From assembly GCF_003129465.1 (NCBI RefSeq), contig NZ_QFFF01000001.1, positions 682,001-746,000 of the forward strand: a DNA stretch of 64,000 nucleotides, given 5' to 3'. This DNA is from Sphingosinicella humi. Its GTDB lineage: Bacteria; Pseudomonadota; Alphaproteobacteria; Sphingomonadales; Sphingomonadaceae. Under the pieces are notes generated by a model that made no database searches, was not told the DNA's origin, and saw only the letters and a list, made by a program, of their open reading frames with translations. Made by a program: the position numbers and the translations under genes. This document shows positions 6,651 through 15,789 of the stretch, in pieces. How positions within the stretch are numbered: the first letter of the stretch is position 1; each line of letters opens with the position of its first letter.

Positions 6651-7907
6651 ATGTCCTTCTACACCTCGCTTTCCGGCCTCAAGGGCGCCCAGACCGATCT
6701 GGGCACCGTCGCCAACAACATCGCCAATGTCGGCTCCTACGGCTTCAAGAAGAGCCGCACCGAGTTCGGCGACATCATCTCCTCGTCGCGCACCACGCCC
6801 GGCAACGGCACGCGTCTCAAGGCGATCGAGCAGCAGTTCAGCCAGGGCGGCTTCGAGGCGACCTCGCGCGAGCTCGACCTCGCCATCGCGGGCTCCGGCT
6901 TCTTCATCACTCGCGACGAGCTGACCGGCGGCAACACCGCCTTCACCCGCAACGGCAAGTTCAAGACCGACGCCAGCGGCTACCTCGTCGACTCCAACGG
7001 TGGCTTCGTCCAGGGGCTGCCGGTCGACCCCGAGGGCAATGTCACGGCGACCGGACTGGCGGCGGCGACCAACATCCAGATTCCGCAGACCTCCGGCGAG
7101 CCGAAGGCAACCAGCCGCATCGACCTCACCGTGTCGCTGCCCGCGAACGCCGACATTCCGGCCGACCGCCCCGTCTACTCGGCCGCCAATCCCTACGCCT
7201 TCGATCGTCTGGACCCGAACAGCTACAACCATTCGACCCAGACCACCGTTTACGACAGCGCCGGCAACAGCGTCGCGGCGACTGTCTATTACATCCGCAC
7301 CGGCAACGGCACGCCCAGCACCTGGGACGCGCGCATGTTCGTCGGCTCGGAGGAAGTGACGCCCGGGCCTGTCGCTCTGGAGTTCGATGCCGCTGGCAAC
7401 CGGACCTCGCCCGCCGCGCCGGTCGTGTTCGATCCCGTCTATCCGGCGGGCGCCTCGGCGCCGCTCACAATCGCGCTCGATCTCGGCACCACCAACCAGG
7501 CCGCCGGTCCCTTCACGCAGCGCATCCTCGAGCAGGATGGCTTTGCCGCCGGCACGTTGAACGACGTCACCATCAGCCAGGATGGCCTCGTTACCGCCAC
7601 CTTCTCCAACGGTGAGACCAAGGCAGTCGGCAAGCTCGCCATGGCCAATTTCGTCAATCCCGAGGGGCTCAAGCAGCTCGGCGACGCGCGCTGGTCGGTG
7701 ACCGGCGACAGCGGTGCCGCGGTGGTCGGCACGGCCGGCGACGACGGCATCGGCCGCATCCAGTCGGGCGCGCTCGAACGCGCCAATGTCGACATCACCG
7801 AGGAACTGGTCGCCCTCATCTCCGCCCAGCGCAACTTCCAGGCCAACGCCAAGGCCATCGAGACGGGCAACCAGATGACCCAGGCGATCATGAACCTCAG
7901 GAGCTGA
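6651..7907 (+). CDS. flgE: Flagellar hook protein FlgE
   Basis: FlgE polymerises into the flexible hook. The 418-residue sequence has the rod/hook N-terminus MSFYTSLSGLKGAQTDLGTV then ANNIANVGSYGFKKSRTEF, the middle FlgE D2 region, and the C-terminal LISAQRNFQANAKAIET helix. The GAGGGAG ribosome site lies about 9 bases upstream. It follows flgD with a 26-base gap without promoter signals. Confidence 0.96.
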   Translation: MSFYTSLSGLKGAQTDLGTVANNIANVGSYGFKKSRTEFGDIISSSRTTPGNGTRLKAIEQQFSQGGFEATSRELDLAIAGSGFFITRDELTGGNTAFTRNGKFKTDASGYLVDSNGGFVQGLPVDPEGNVTATGLAAATNIQIPQTSGEPKATSRIDLTVSLPANADIPADRPVYSAANPYAFDRLDPNSYNHSTQTTVYDSAGNSVAATVYYIRTGNGTPSTWDARMFVGSEEVTPGPVALEFDAAGNRTSPAAPVVFDPVYPAGASAPLTIALDLGTTNQAAGPFTQRILEQDGFAAGTLNDVTISQDGLVTATFSNGETKAVGKLAMANFVNPEGLKQLGDARWSVTGDSGAAVVGTAGDDGIGRIQSGALERANVDITEELVALISAQRNFQANAKAIETGNQMTQAIMNLRS

Positions 7908-7921
7908 TCGAGGATTAGACC

Positions 7922-8665
7922 ATGGATAGGCTCGTCTACACATCGCTGTCGGCCCTGCGCGGCGCCATGGCCCGCCAGGCGTCGACGGCGAACAACCTCG
8001 CCAACGCGAACACGGTCGGCTTTCGCGCCGAGATCGCGAACCAGCGCGCGCTCTGGGTGCAGGGTCAGGGCTTCGACGCCCGTGCCCTCGCCTCGGAGGA
8101 AGTGCTGGCCGCCGACATGAGCGAAGGCGTGGTGAGCGAGACGGGCCGCGCCCTGGATATCGCGATGGAGGGCGACGCCTTACTCGCCGTCCAGGCCGAC
8201 AATGGCGAGGAAGCCTATACCCGCCGGGGCGACCTGCAGCTGTCCGACACGGGCCTGCTCACCACCGGTGCCGGCAATCCGGTGCTGGGCGACCAAGGTC
8301 CCGTAACCCTGCCGCCGGCCGATTCCGTCAAGATCGACAAGGACGGCACCATCTGGATCGTCCCCACCGGCGGCGATCCGAACCTGCCGCAACAGGTCGG
8401 GCGCCTGAAGCTCACCTCGCCGGTGGGCTCCAACGTCGCCAAGGGCCTCGATGGCCTGTTCCGCGTCGTCGGCGGCGGTGCCTTGCCGGCCGATCCGCTG
8501 GCCAGCGTCAACGCCGGCAGCCTCGAAGGCTCCAACGTCAACCCGACCAAGGCGCTCGTCGACATGGTCGAGGCCAGCCGCGCCTGGGACCAGCAGCTGA
8601 AGCTCATCACGACGACCCGCGAGCTCGACAGCGCCACCGCCGACCTGATGCGTCTGCCCAGCTAA
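7922..8665 (+). CDS. flgF: Distal rod protein FlgF
   Basis: FlgF forms part of the distal rod together with FlgG. The 247-residue protein shows the rod signature STANNLANANTVGFRAEIAN and the C-terminal VDMVEASRAWDQQLKLITT. At this length and with this gene order (E-F-G) it is FlgF, not a second FlgG. GAGG lies 8 bases before the ATG. Confidence 0.94.
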   Translation: MDRLVYTSLSALRGAMARQASTANNLANANTVGFRAEIANQRALWVQGQGFDARALASEEVLAADMSEGVVSETGRALDIAMEGDALLAVQADNGEEAYTRRGDLQLSDTGLLTTGAGNPVLGDQGPVTLPPADSVKIDKDGTIWIVPTGGDPNLPQQVGRLKLTSPVGSNVAKGLDGLFRVVGGGALPADPLASVNAGSLEGSNVNPTKALVDMVEASRAWDQQLKLITTTRELDSATADLMRLPS

Positions 8666-8686
8666 GATTCACCCGAGGAGCCAAAG

Positions 8687-9475
8687 ATGACCAACGCCGC
8701 CCTCCACGTCGCCCGCACCGGCCTCGACGCCCAGTCGGCCCGGATGCGCGTCATCGCCAACAACCTGGCGAACGTGAACACGACAGGGTTCAAGCGCGAC
8801 CGTGCGACCTTCGAGACGCTCGCCTATCAGATCATGACCGCGCCCGGCGCTCCGGCCTCGGCCGAGAACCGCTACGCCACCGGCCTGTCGCTGGGCTCGG
8901 GTGTCGAGATGACCGGCACCGCCCGCGTCAACAGCCAGGGCGCGCTCGCCACCACCGACAATCCGCTCGACCTCGCCATCGAGGGCGACGGCTTCTTCCA
9001 GGTGACGATGCCGGACGGCACGATCGGCTATACCCGAGCCGGCAGCTTCAACCTGTCGCCGGAGGGTCAGATCGTGACGTCGGACGGGATGCCGCTGCAG
9101 CCCGCCATTCAAGTTCCCGAGGGCGCGCAGACGATCACGATCGGCGCCGACGGCACCGTCTCGGCGCTCGTCGCCGGCGACGCCGAGCCGACCGAGCTCG
9201 GCCAGATCGAGCTCGCCCGATTCATCAACCCCTCGGGCCTCACGGCCAAGGGAGGCAACATCTTCCTGGAGACCGCCGCCAGCGGCGCGCCGCAGGTGGG
9301 CCCCGCCGCCCTCGATGGCCGCGGTTCGATCCGCCAGGGGATGCTCGAGGGCTCGAACGTCAATGTCGTCCAGGAGCTGGTCGACATGATCGAGACCCAG
9401 CGCGCCTACGAAGTGAATTCGAAGATGATCTCCGCAACCGACGAGATGCTCCGCAATGCGAACCAGCAGCTTTAA
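8687..9475 (+). CDS. flgG: Distal rod protein FlgG
   Basis: FlgG is the main distal rod subunit. The 262-residue length is typical. Motifs are IANNLANVNTTGFKRDRATF near the N-terminus, the FlgG-specific EGDGFFQVTMPDGTIGYTRA stretch, and the C-terminal VDMIETQRAYEVNSKMISAT. A strong GAGGAG site precedes the start. The last 20 bases overlap flgH in another frame. Confidence 0.97.
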   Translation: MTNAALHVARTGLDAQSARMRVIANNLANVNTTGFKRDRATFETLAYQIMTAPGAPASAENRYATGLSLGSGVEMTGTARVNSQGALATTDNPLDLAIEGDGFFQVTMPDGTIGYTRAGSFNLSPEGQIVTSDGMPLQPAIQVPEGAQTITIGADGTVSALVAGDAEPTELGQIELARFINPSGLTAKGGNIFLETAASGAPQVGPAALDGRGSIRQGMLEGSNVNVVQELVDMIETQRAYEVNSKMISATDEMLRNANQQL

Positions 9476-10127
9476 GATCGCCGCGGCCCTGCCGCTTCTC
9501 GCGCTCGCCGCCTGCATGGGCGGAGGGAATGGCGGGCTGTCGCCCGAATTTGCGGCGAGCTACGCGCCGCCGCCTCCGCCGGTGCCCCATTCGAACGGCT
9601 CGATCTTCCAGGCATCGTACGGCTACACGCCGCTCACCAGCGGTGCCCGCGCGAGCCAGGTCGGCGACATCCTGACCATCGCGCTCGTCGAGCGGACCGT
9701 CGCCAGCAAGTCGAACAGCGCCAGCACGGATCGCTCGGGCGAGTTCGGCATCACGCCGCCCTCGACTGGGCCGCTGTCCTTCTTTGATCCGACCGATATC
9801 GCCACGGGAGGCGACCTGTCGTTCAACGGCGAAGGCGAAGCCGCCCAGTCCAATCGCCTCAATGGCGAGATCAGCGTGACGGTGGCGGAAGTCTATCCCA
9901 ACGGAACGATGCTGGTGAAGGGCCAGAAGCTGGTCAACATCAACCGCGGGGACGAATATATCCAGATTTCCGGCTTGGTCCGCCAGGCCGATATCGGTCC
10001 GGATAATCGGGTGCCGTCGACCCGCGTCGCCGATGCCCGCATCGCCTATTCCGGCAAGGGCGAGATCGCCCGTGCCAGCCGCCAGGGCTGGCTGCAGCGC
10101 TTCTTCACCGCCGTCAGCCCCTTCTAG
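9456..10127 (+). CDS. flgH: Flagellar L-ring lipoprotein FlgH
   Basis: FlgH forms the outer-membrane L-ring. The 223-residue protein has a lipoprotein signal peptide ending LLALAAC with lipidation at C20. It contains the FlgH blocks GDILTIALVERTVASKSNSA, NGEISVTVAEVYPNGTMLVK and GQKLVNINRGDEYIQISGLV. It starts inside the 3' end of flgG, so its translation is probably coupled to flgG. Confidence 0.96.
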   Translation: MRTSSFKIAAALPLLALAACMGGGNGGLSPEFAASYAPPPPPVPHSNGSIFQASYGYTPLTSGARASQVGDILTIALVERTVASKSNSASTDRSGEFGITPPSTGPLSFFDPTDIATGGDLSFNGEGEAAQSNRLNGEISVTVAEVYPNGTMLVKGQKLVNINRGDEYIQISGLVRQADIGPDNRVPSTRVADARIAYSGKGEIARASRQGWLQRFFTAVSPF

Positions 10128-10137
10128 GACCATGCGC

Positions 10138-11229
10138 ATGTTCAAGCATCTCGCCACCGTCCTCGCTGCCTTCATGATCCTCGCCGCGCCGGCGCAGGCC
10201 GCGCGGGTGAAGGACCTCGGCACGTTCCAGGGGCTGCGCACCAACCAGCTGACCGGCTACGGCATCGTCGTCGGTCTCGCCGGCACGGGCGACGACAGCC
10301 TCGACTATGCGACGCTCGCCATGAAGGGCGTGGCCTCGCGCTTCGGCCTTACCCTTCCGCCCGGCATCAATCCGGCGCTGAAGAACGCCGCGGCGGTGAT
10401 GATCACCGCCGAGCTTCCTGCCTTCGCCAAGCCCGGCCAGACGATCGACGTCACCGTCTCCGCGCTCGGTAAGGCCAAGTCGCTGCGCGGCGGCACCTTG
10501 GTCATGGCGCCGCTGCGGGGCGCCGACGGCGAGATTTATGCGATGGCGCAAGGCAGCCTCGCCGTGGGCGGCCTCGGCGTGGACGCGGCGGACGGCTCCA
10601 AAGTCTCCGTCAATATTCCGTCGGCCGGCCGAATTCCGAGCGGAGCCACCGTCGAGCGCGCGGTCGATGCCGGCTTCGCCACCTCGCCCGAGCTTCGCTT
10701 CAACCTCGCCCAGGCCGATCTCACCACCGCCCAGCGCGTGGCCGACGCGATCAACCGCGATCTCGGCCAGATCGCCAGCGCGGCCGACGCCGTCACCATC
10801 TCCATCCAGGCACCGCCCGGCGCCGAGAGCCGAGCCACCTTGATGAGCCGCATCGAGAACCTGCTGGTCGATCCCGCCGAGGCGGCTGCCCGCGTGGTCG
10901 TCAACGCACGCACGGGCACGGTGGTCATCAACGGCGCCGTCCGGATCAGCCCGGCGGCCGTGAGCCACGGCAAGCTCACCGTTTCGGTCGACGAGAATCC
11001 GATGGTCGTCCAGCCGGAGCCCTTCTCGCGCGGCCGCACCGCGATCGAGGAAGACAGCAACATCGAAGTGATCGAGCAGACCGCCCCGATGTACGCCTTC
11101 GCGGGCGCCTCGCTCTCCGATATCGTCAAGGCCGTCAACGCCCTCGGCGCAGCCCCGTCGGACCTGGTCGCCATATTGGAGGCGCTGAAGCAGGCCGGCG
11201 CGCTCAAGGCCGAGCTGGTGATCCTGTGA
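10138..11229 (+). CDS. flgI: Flagellar P-ring protein FlgI
   Basis: FlgI forms the periplasmic P-ring with help from FlgA. The 363-residue precursor has a signal peptide (MFKHLATVLAAFMILAAPAQ, then A). The mature protein opens with ARVKDLGTFQGLRTNQLTGY, the invariant FlgI start. I take the ATG at 10138 because AGGA lies 8 bases upstream. The ATG at 10132 is too close to it, and a far longer in-frame start at 10033 would run through flgH and is rejected. Confidence 0.95.
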   Translation: MFKHLATVLAAFMILAAPAQAARVKDLGTFQGLRTNQLTGYGIVVGLAGTGDDSLDYATLAMKGVASRFGLTLPPGINPALKNAAAVMITAELPAFAKPGQTIDVTVSALGKAKSLRGGTLVMAPLRGADGEIYAMAQGSLAVGGLGVDAADGSKVSVNIPSAGRIPSGATVERAVDAGFATSPELRFNLAQADLTTAQRVADAINRDLGQIASAADAVTISIQAPPGAESRATLMSRIENLLVDPAEAAARVVVNARTGTVVINGAVRISPAAVSHGKLTVSVDENPMVVQPEPFSRGRTAIEEDSNIEVIEQTAPMYAFAGASLSDIVKAVNALGAAPSDLVAILEALKQAGALKAELVIL

Positions 11230-11582
11230 TGGACATCAACGGCGCCTCCCCTATGTCCGTTCGTCCCGAGCCCTTCGGGGCGCTGACGCAGACTCACCAC
11301 GTGCGCCCCTCGACTTCGCTCGGGAGGAACGAGACTGCAGCCAATGCCAAGAACGAGGAGCTGAAGAAGGCCGCCGAGGCTTTCGAGGCCATCTTCATGC
11401 GGCAGATGATCGGCTCGATGCGCCAGGCGAACCTCGGCGAAGAGCTGTTCGGCAGCCGTGCGACCGAGCAGTTCCGCGACATGCAGGACGCAAAGCTCGC
11501 CGAATCCATGGCGAAGACCGGCTCGTTCGGCATCGCCGAGCTGCTGCTCGCCCAGTTCGGCGGCACGGAGGGTAAGAAATGA
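11229..11582 (+). CDS. flgJ: Rod-cap protein FlgJ, N-terminal domain only, carrying an in-frame repeat
   Basis: The protein has the FlgJ rod-binding domain (KAAEAFEAIFMRQMIGSMRQ, then ELFGSRATEQFRDM), which caps the growing rod. The C-terminal glucosaminidase domain of enterobacterial FlgJ is absent, as is usual in alphaproteobacteria; the enzyme at 1603 may replace it. The start is ATG at 11229 (TGATG overlap with flgI) or GTG at 11226. Residues about 11-35 are coded by a palindromic repeat (11258-11332) and show the tell-tale peptide VRPSTSLGRNE. Without it the protein would read smoothly from GASPMS to ETAANAKNEEL. Confidence 0.9.
   Translation: MDINGASPMSVRPEPFGALTQTHHVRPSTSLGRNETAANAKNEELKKAAEAFEAIFMRQMIGSMRQANLGEELFGSRATEQFRDMQDAKLAESMAKTGSFGIAELLLAQFGGTEGKK
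11258..11332. repeat. Palindromic repeat, family A, copy 1 (inside flgJ)
   Basis: The left arm CGTTCGTCCCGAGC pairs with the right arm GCTCGGGAGGAACG; the inner pair CTTCGGGGCGC/GCGCCCCTCGACTTC extends the palindrome. Its length is about 75 bp, 25 codons, so it leaves the flgJ frame intact. Relatives lie at 17701-17777 and 58547-58624. Confidence 0.75.
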
Positions 11583-12928
11583 GCGATCTTTTGAGCATCG
11601 GATCCTCGGGCGTTTCGGCTTACCGAAGCGCCCTTGCGGCTATCGGCGAGAATGTCGCCAACGCCGAGACGCCCGGCTATTCGCGCCGCGAGGTGAACCT
11701 GAGGCAGGCGACCAACGCCGGCTCGCAAAGCCCGATCTATCGCGAAGCCCTGCTCTTCTCCGGCGTAGAGGCGAACAGCATCGAGCGCGCCTGGGACGCG
11801 TTCCGTGCCGCCGACGCGCGCTATTCCGCCGCCGCCGCCAGTCGCGCCGAGACACGAAAGCAGTGGCTCACCGCCGCCGAGACGGCGCTGGCCGACGGCC
11901 CGACCGGCGTCGGCTCGCTGCTCGGCAATTTCTTCAACGCCGCCGTCTCGGCCTCGGCAACCCCCGACGAACGGCTGGGCCGCGCCGCCATCCTCCAGGC
12001 GCTGGAGCAGGCGGCGGGCGCGATCCGCACCACCGCGGAGTCGCTCACCCGCGTCGCCGAAGGCATTTCCCAATCCGCCTATCTCGACGTCCAAGGCTTG
12101 AACGATGAGCTGGAGGCCCTCGCCAAGGTCAATACCGCCCTTCGCCAGGCCGCCAAGGGCGGCACCGCCATCGCCGCGATGCTCGACGAGCGCGACCGGC
12201 TGGTCGACGCAATCGCTAAGCGGATCGACGTCACCGTCGCGGTTGCGGAGAACGGCACCGTCGCCCTCACCCTCGCCCGAGCCACCGGCGTCGCGCTGAT
12301 CGATCCGACCAGCCGGGCCCTCGTCACTCTCACCGAAGCGTCGGACGGGCGGCTTTCGCTCGAGCTCCAGGCGAACGGGACCACCGTCCCCCTGCCCGCG
12401 ACCGGCGGCAGCCTCGCTGCCCTCGTCGACGTCGCCGCCTCCACCGCCGACAAGCGCCGCGAGCTGGATTCCATCGCCGCCGATTTCGCGGCGGACCTCA
12501 ATGCCTGGTCAAGCCAGGGCGTGGACCAGAACGGCAATCCGGGCGCCGACCTGCTGGCGATCACCACCGGTGCCATCTCGCTCCGTGTCCTCACCAGCGA
12601 TCCCACGACCGTCGCGGCCGCTTCCGCGGACGGCACTCCGAATGGAAATCTCCTCGCTTTGACCTCACTCAGGGCCGACGGCGGCGCCGAAACCCGCTGG
12701 GCCGCCATGGTCGCGGCCCAGTCGCAGGCACTGGCCGCCGCTCGCTCCGAAGCGGACGCCGCCGCCATCCGCCGCGACAACAGCTTCGCCGCGCGCGACG
12801 AGATCACCGGCATCGACCTCGACCGCGAGGCGGCCGAGCTGGTCCGCTTCCAGCAGGCCTATAACGGCGCCGCCAAGGTCCTCCAGATCGCCCGCGAGAC
12901 GATCCAGGCCATCATGGACATTCTCTAA
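11579..12928 (+). CDS. flgK: Hook-filament junction protein FlgK (HAP1)
   Basis: FlgK joins the hook to the filament. The 449-residue sequence starts MSDLLSIGSSGVSAYRSALA, then ENVANAETPGYSRREVNLR, the standard FlgK N-terminus. It ends with ELVRFQQAYNGAAKVLQIAR, then ETIQAIMDIL. The ATG overlaps the flgJ stop by 4 bases. The length is at the short end for the family, with a reduced central domain. Confidence 0.95.
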   Translation: MSDLLSIGSSGVSAYRSALAAIGENVANAETPGYSRREVNLRQATNAGSQSPIYREALLFSGVEANSIERAWDAFRAADARYSAAAASRAETRKQWLTAAETALADGPTGVGSLLGNFFNAAVSASATPDERLGRAAILQALEQAAGAIRTTAESLTRVAEGISQSAYLDVQGLNDELEALAKVNTALRQAAKGGTAIAAMLDERDRLVDAIAKRIDVTVAVAENGTVALTLARATGVALIDPTSRALVTLTEASDGRLSLELQANGTTVPLPATGGSLAALVDVAASTADKRRELDSIAADFAADLNAWSSQGVDQNGNPGADLLAITTGAISLRVLTSDPTTVAAASADGTPNGNLLALTSLRADGGAETRWAAMVAAQSQALAAARSEADAAAIRRDNSFAARDEITGIDLDREAAELVRFQQAYNGAAKVLQIARETIQAIMDIL

Positions 12929-12943
12929 GGAAGGCATTCGCTC

Positions 12944-13801
12944 ATGATCAGCGGCACCCGCTATCGCCTCACTGCCGAAATCAATCGCCAGTCCGATCTG
13001 GCGCGCGACATCGCCCGCGCGCAGATGCAGATTTCGACGCAGAAGCGGATCCTCAATCCTTCCGACGACCCGATCGGCGCCGCCCGCGTCGCCGAGATCG
13101 ACCGCACCCAGGCGAACGAGGAGGCCTGGCTGCGCAACGTCGAGACGGCGGCCGCGCTGGCGGCCCGCGCCGACACGACGCTAGAGGCGGTCGAAAAGGT
13201 AATGGTCCGTGCTCAGGAGCTGATGGTCGCCGGCGCATCCGAGACGCTGTCGGATGAGAACCGAGCTACGATCGCCGCCGAGCTCCGTGGCATTGCCGAG
13301 GATATCGCGAGTCTGATCGACACGCGCGATTCCCGCGGAGCCCTGCTGTTCAGTCGGGGCGACGCCCTTGAGATCCCCGTCAATTCGGGGCTGCGCATCG
13401 CGCCGGTCGCGAGCCAGGCGGACATTTTCGAGAATATCGCCACGGCCGGCGGTCCGGCGGACCTGGTCGCCATCGTCAACACGGCCGCCGCCGCCCTCAC
13501 CGAGGCCGATCCAGCCCTACGCAAGACCGCGATCGCTGCGTCGATCGAGGCGGTCAACGATGGATCCGCCCACATCACCGCCGCGCGCGCTGAACAAGGC
13601 GTCCGCGCCGCCCGCGTCGACAATATTCGCGAGCGGCTGACGGAATCGGATATTCAGCTGACAGAGCTTCGCACCGACATAGAGTCGACGGACCTCGTCA
13701 AGGTGATCGCCGAGCTCGAGGCCAAGAAGCTGAGCCTCCAGGCCGCCCAAGCCGTCTTCGCCCGGGTCAATCAGAACACGCTGTTCGACCTGCTGCGCTA
13801 G
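12944..13801 (+). CDS. flgL: Hook-filament junction protein FlgL (HAP3)
   Basis: FlgL is the second hook-filament junction protein and belongs to the flagellin superfamily. The 285-residue protein has the flagellin-like N-terminal coil with QMQISTQKRILNPSDDPIGA and the C-terminal coil ending ALQAAQAVFARVNQNTLFD-like (read here as LSLQAAQAVFARVNQNTLFD). AAGGAAGG lies 10 bases before the ATG. It closes the flgB-flgL operon; a palindromic repeat follows 8 bases after the stop. Confidence 0.95.
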   Translation: MISGTRYRLTAEINRQSDLARDIARAQMQISTQKRILNPSDDPIGAARVAEIDRTQANEEAWLRNVETAAALAARADTTLEAVEKVMVRAQELMVAGASETLSDENRATIAAELRGIAEDIASLIDTRDSRGALLFSRGDALEIPVNSGLRIAPVASQADIFENIATAGGPADLVAIVNTAAAALTEADPALRKTAIAASIEAVNDGSAHITAARAEQGVRAARVDNIRERLTESDIQLTELRTDIESTDLVKVIAELEAKKLSLQAAQAVFARVNQNTLFDLLR

Positions 13802-13808
13802 CACCCAT

Positions 13809-13884
13809 CGTCGTTGCGAGGAGCACAGCGACGAAGCAATCCGGCCGGTGGGAGGCTGGATTGCTTCGCTGCGCTCGCAATGAC
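13809..13884. repeat. Palindromic repeat, family C (CGTYRTTGCGAG type), copy 1
   Basis: A 76-bp inverted repeat has ends CGTCGTTGCGAG and CTCGCAATGACG-like, and inner arms GAAGCAATCC/GGATTGCTTC. Its near-identical partner is at 25529-25604. It may act as the transcript end of the flgB operon, because stem-loop formation is likely; no T-run follows. Confidence 0.8.
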
Positions 13885-13940
13885 GCCTTTGGCTCACCGC
13901 TCCAGCCGCGGCACCATCAGCCCTAATTTCGCGTTCACCA

Positions 13941-13966
13941 TAAAGACTTCTCCGCCGCGCCGTTAA
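13941..13966 (+). promoter_or_regulatory. Candidate sigma-28 (FliA) promoter for motAB
   Basis: TAAAGACT followed by GCCGTTAA resembles the flagellar sigma-28 consensus TAAA-N15-GCCGATAA, with a 14-base spacer instead of 15 and one -10 mismatch. It lies 55 bases before the motA ATG and just after a repeat that ends the previous operon. FlgM in the same locus implies FliA is present in the genome. Confidence 0.4.
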
Positions 13967-14020
13967 TCACATCGGAGCGAGGCGTTCTCGTCGCTCCACT
14001 TGCAAGGCGGGGATGATCTT

Positions 14021-14884
14021 ATGTTTCCAGCAATTGGCGTGCTTGTCGTGCTCGTCATGGTGTTCGGGGGCTTCCTCATCACCGGGGGAGACCTCGGCGC
14101 CGTCATGCACGCCCTGCCGCACGAGATGCTGATCATCGGCGGCGCCGGCGCCGGCGCCATCATCGCCGGCAATTCGATGAAGGAGCTGAAGCAGCTCGGC
14201 GGCGGCATCGCCAAGATCTTCAAGGGCCCCAGCTACCACAAGCAGGACTTCCTCGACACGATCTTCCTCGTCTCCAAGCTGATGAAGATGCTGCGCACCG
14301 ACGGCCCCGTCGCCGTCGAGCCGCATATCGAGGACCCGAAGACCAGCGCCATCTTTGCCGAATATCCGCGGCTGCTGAAGGACGATACGCTGATCCACCT
14401 CATCGCCGACACCTTGCGGCTGGTCGTCGTCTCGTCGGGCACGCTCGATCCGCACGCGGTCGAGGAGGTGATGGACAACAGCCTCAAGACCCACCACCAC
14501 GACGCCATACGCCCGGCCGATACCCTGCAGAGCCTGGCCGACGCCCTCCCGGCGCTCGGCATTGTCGCCGCCGTGCTGGGCGTGGTGAAGACGATGGGCT
14601 CGATCGACCAGCCGCCGGCCATCCTCGGCGCCATGATCGGCTCGGCGCTGGTGGGGACCTTTTTGGGAGTGCTGCTCGCCTATGGCATCGTCGGCCCGTT
14701 CGCGAGCCGTGCCCGCCAGGTGATCGAGAGCGACGCCGCCATCTATCACGTCGTGAAGCAGATCATCGTCGCCTCGCTCCACGGCCATCCGCTGCCGCTG
14801 GTGATCGAGGCCGCCCGCTCCAGCATCAGCCACACCAACCAGCCGGCCTTCGCCGACGTTTTCGACGGCATGCGGGGCCGCTGA
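14021..14884 (+). CDS. motA: Flagellar motor stator protein MotA
   Basis: MotA is the cytoplasmic-membrane stator subunit that couples ion flow to torque. The 287-residue protein has all four MotA helices. Helices 1-2 read MFPAIGVLVVLVMVFGGFLI and LIIGGAGAGAIIAGN. The third, ALGIVAAVLGVVKTMGS, carries the usual glycine-rich pattern; TFLGVLLAYGIVGPFASR is the fourth. I start at the ATG 14021 (GGGGA 7 bases upstream) and reject an upstream in-frame TTG at 14000. The motB gene follows 3 bases after the stop. Confidence 0.96.
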   Translation: MFPAIGVLVVLVMVFGGFLITGGDLGAVMHALPHEMLIIGGAGAGAIIAGNSMKELKQLGGGIAKIFKGPSYHKQDFLDTIFLVSKLMKMLRTDGPVAVEPHIEDPKTSAIFAEYPRLLKDDTLIHLIADTLRLVVVSSGTLDPHAVEEVMDNSLKTHHHDAIRPADTLQSLADALPALGIVAAVLGVVKTMGSIDQPPAILGAMIGSALVGTFLGVLLAYGIVGPFASRARQVIESDAAIYHVVKQIIVASLHGHPLPLVIEAARSSISHTNQPAFADVFDGMRGR

Positions 14885-14887
14885 GCC

Positions 14888-15760
14888 ATGGCGACGGCTG
14901 CGAACAAGCGCGGCAAGAACGAGCCCGAGCCGCGCCCGATCATCGTCAAGAAGATCGTCTCCGAAGGGCATGGCGGCCATCATGGCGGCGCCTGGAAGGT
15001 CGCCTATGCCGATTTCGTGACGGCGATGATGGCCTTTTTCCTGCTGCTCTGGATCCTGGGCGCGACCGACGAGGCCAAGCGCAAGGGCCTTGCCGACTAT
15101 TTCACGCCCACGCTCGTCGAGCTCAGGGACAACAGCGCCGGATCGAACGGTCTCCTCGGCGGCGCCTCCATTATCGCGGCGGAGAATTATCCGCACAAGC
15201 CGACCCAGACCGGCACCAAGGCGATCGTCATTCCGGATTCGTCGATCGGTGGTACCCAGCAAAGCTCCGCCAAGCAGCGGGCCGAGGATCGCGAGCGCTT
15301 CGAGCGGCTGAAGAAGACTCTGGAGGAGCGGATGGAGCGGACGCCCGAGCTGCGCAACCTCAAGCCCCATGTCCGCTTCACCGAGAGCAAGGAGGGGCTG
15401 CGCATCGACCTGGTCGAGGAAGCCGATTTCTCCATGTTCGCGCTTGGCACCGACCGGCTGCTCCCCGCCGCCGTCCGCCTGATCGGCGCCGTCGCCGAAG
15501 TGATCGAGGGCGTGCCGAACGACATCATGGTCCGCGGCCACACCGACTCCCTCCCCTATGCCGCCGGCCGAACCATGAACAACTGGATGCTCTCGACGGC
15601 TCGCGCCGAAGCCACCCGCGCCCAATTAGGCGCCGCCGGCGTCACCATCGAACGCTTCGCCCGTATCGAAGGCGTGGCGGACAGGGAGCCCTATGTGCCG
15701 GAGGATCGCTATGATCCAAGGAACCGGCGCATCTCGGTCACACTCGCCTGGCGCGAGTGA
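14888..15760 (+). CDS. motB: Flagellar motor stator protein MotB
   Basis: MotB anchors the stator to peptidoglycan and carries the ion-binding aspartate. The 290-residue protein has a basic, Gly/His-rich N-terminus and the single helix GAWKVAYADFVTAMMAFFLL with D42 as the proton-binding residue. A plug/linker region follows, then an OmpA-like domain with IMVRGHTDSLPY and MNNWMLSTARAEATR. This is the full-length stator, in contrast with the miniature MotB-like gene at 3846. Confidence 0.96.
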   Translation: MATAANKRGKNEPEPRPIIVKKIVSEGHGGHHGGAWKVAYADFVTAMMAFFLLLWILGATDEAKRKGLADYFTPTLVELRDNSAGSNGLLGGASIIAAENYPHKPTQTGTKAIVIPDSSIGGTQQSSAKQRAEDRERFERLKKTLEERMERTPELRNLKPHVRFTESKEGLRIDLVEEADFSMFALGTDRLLPAAVRLIGAVAEVIEGVPNDIMVRGHTDSLPYAAGRTMNNWMLSTARAEATRAQLGAAGVTIERFARIEGVADREPYVPEDRYDPRNRRISVTLAWRE

Positions 15761-15789
15761 ACGAGCGGGCCTGCCCTAACTTGCGTTTC

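Noticed and set aside
10033-10137. An extended flgI start at 10033
   Set aside because: It runs through flgH in another frame; the signal peptide starts at 10138.
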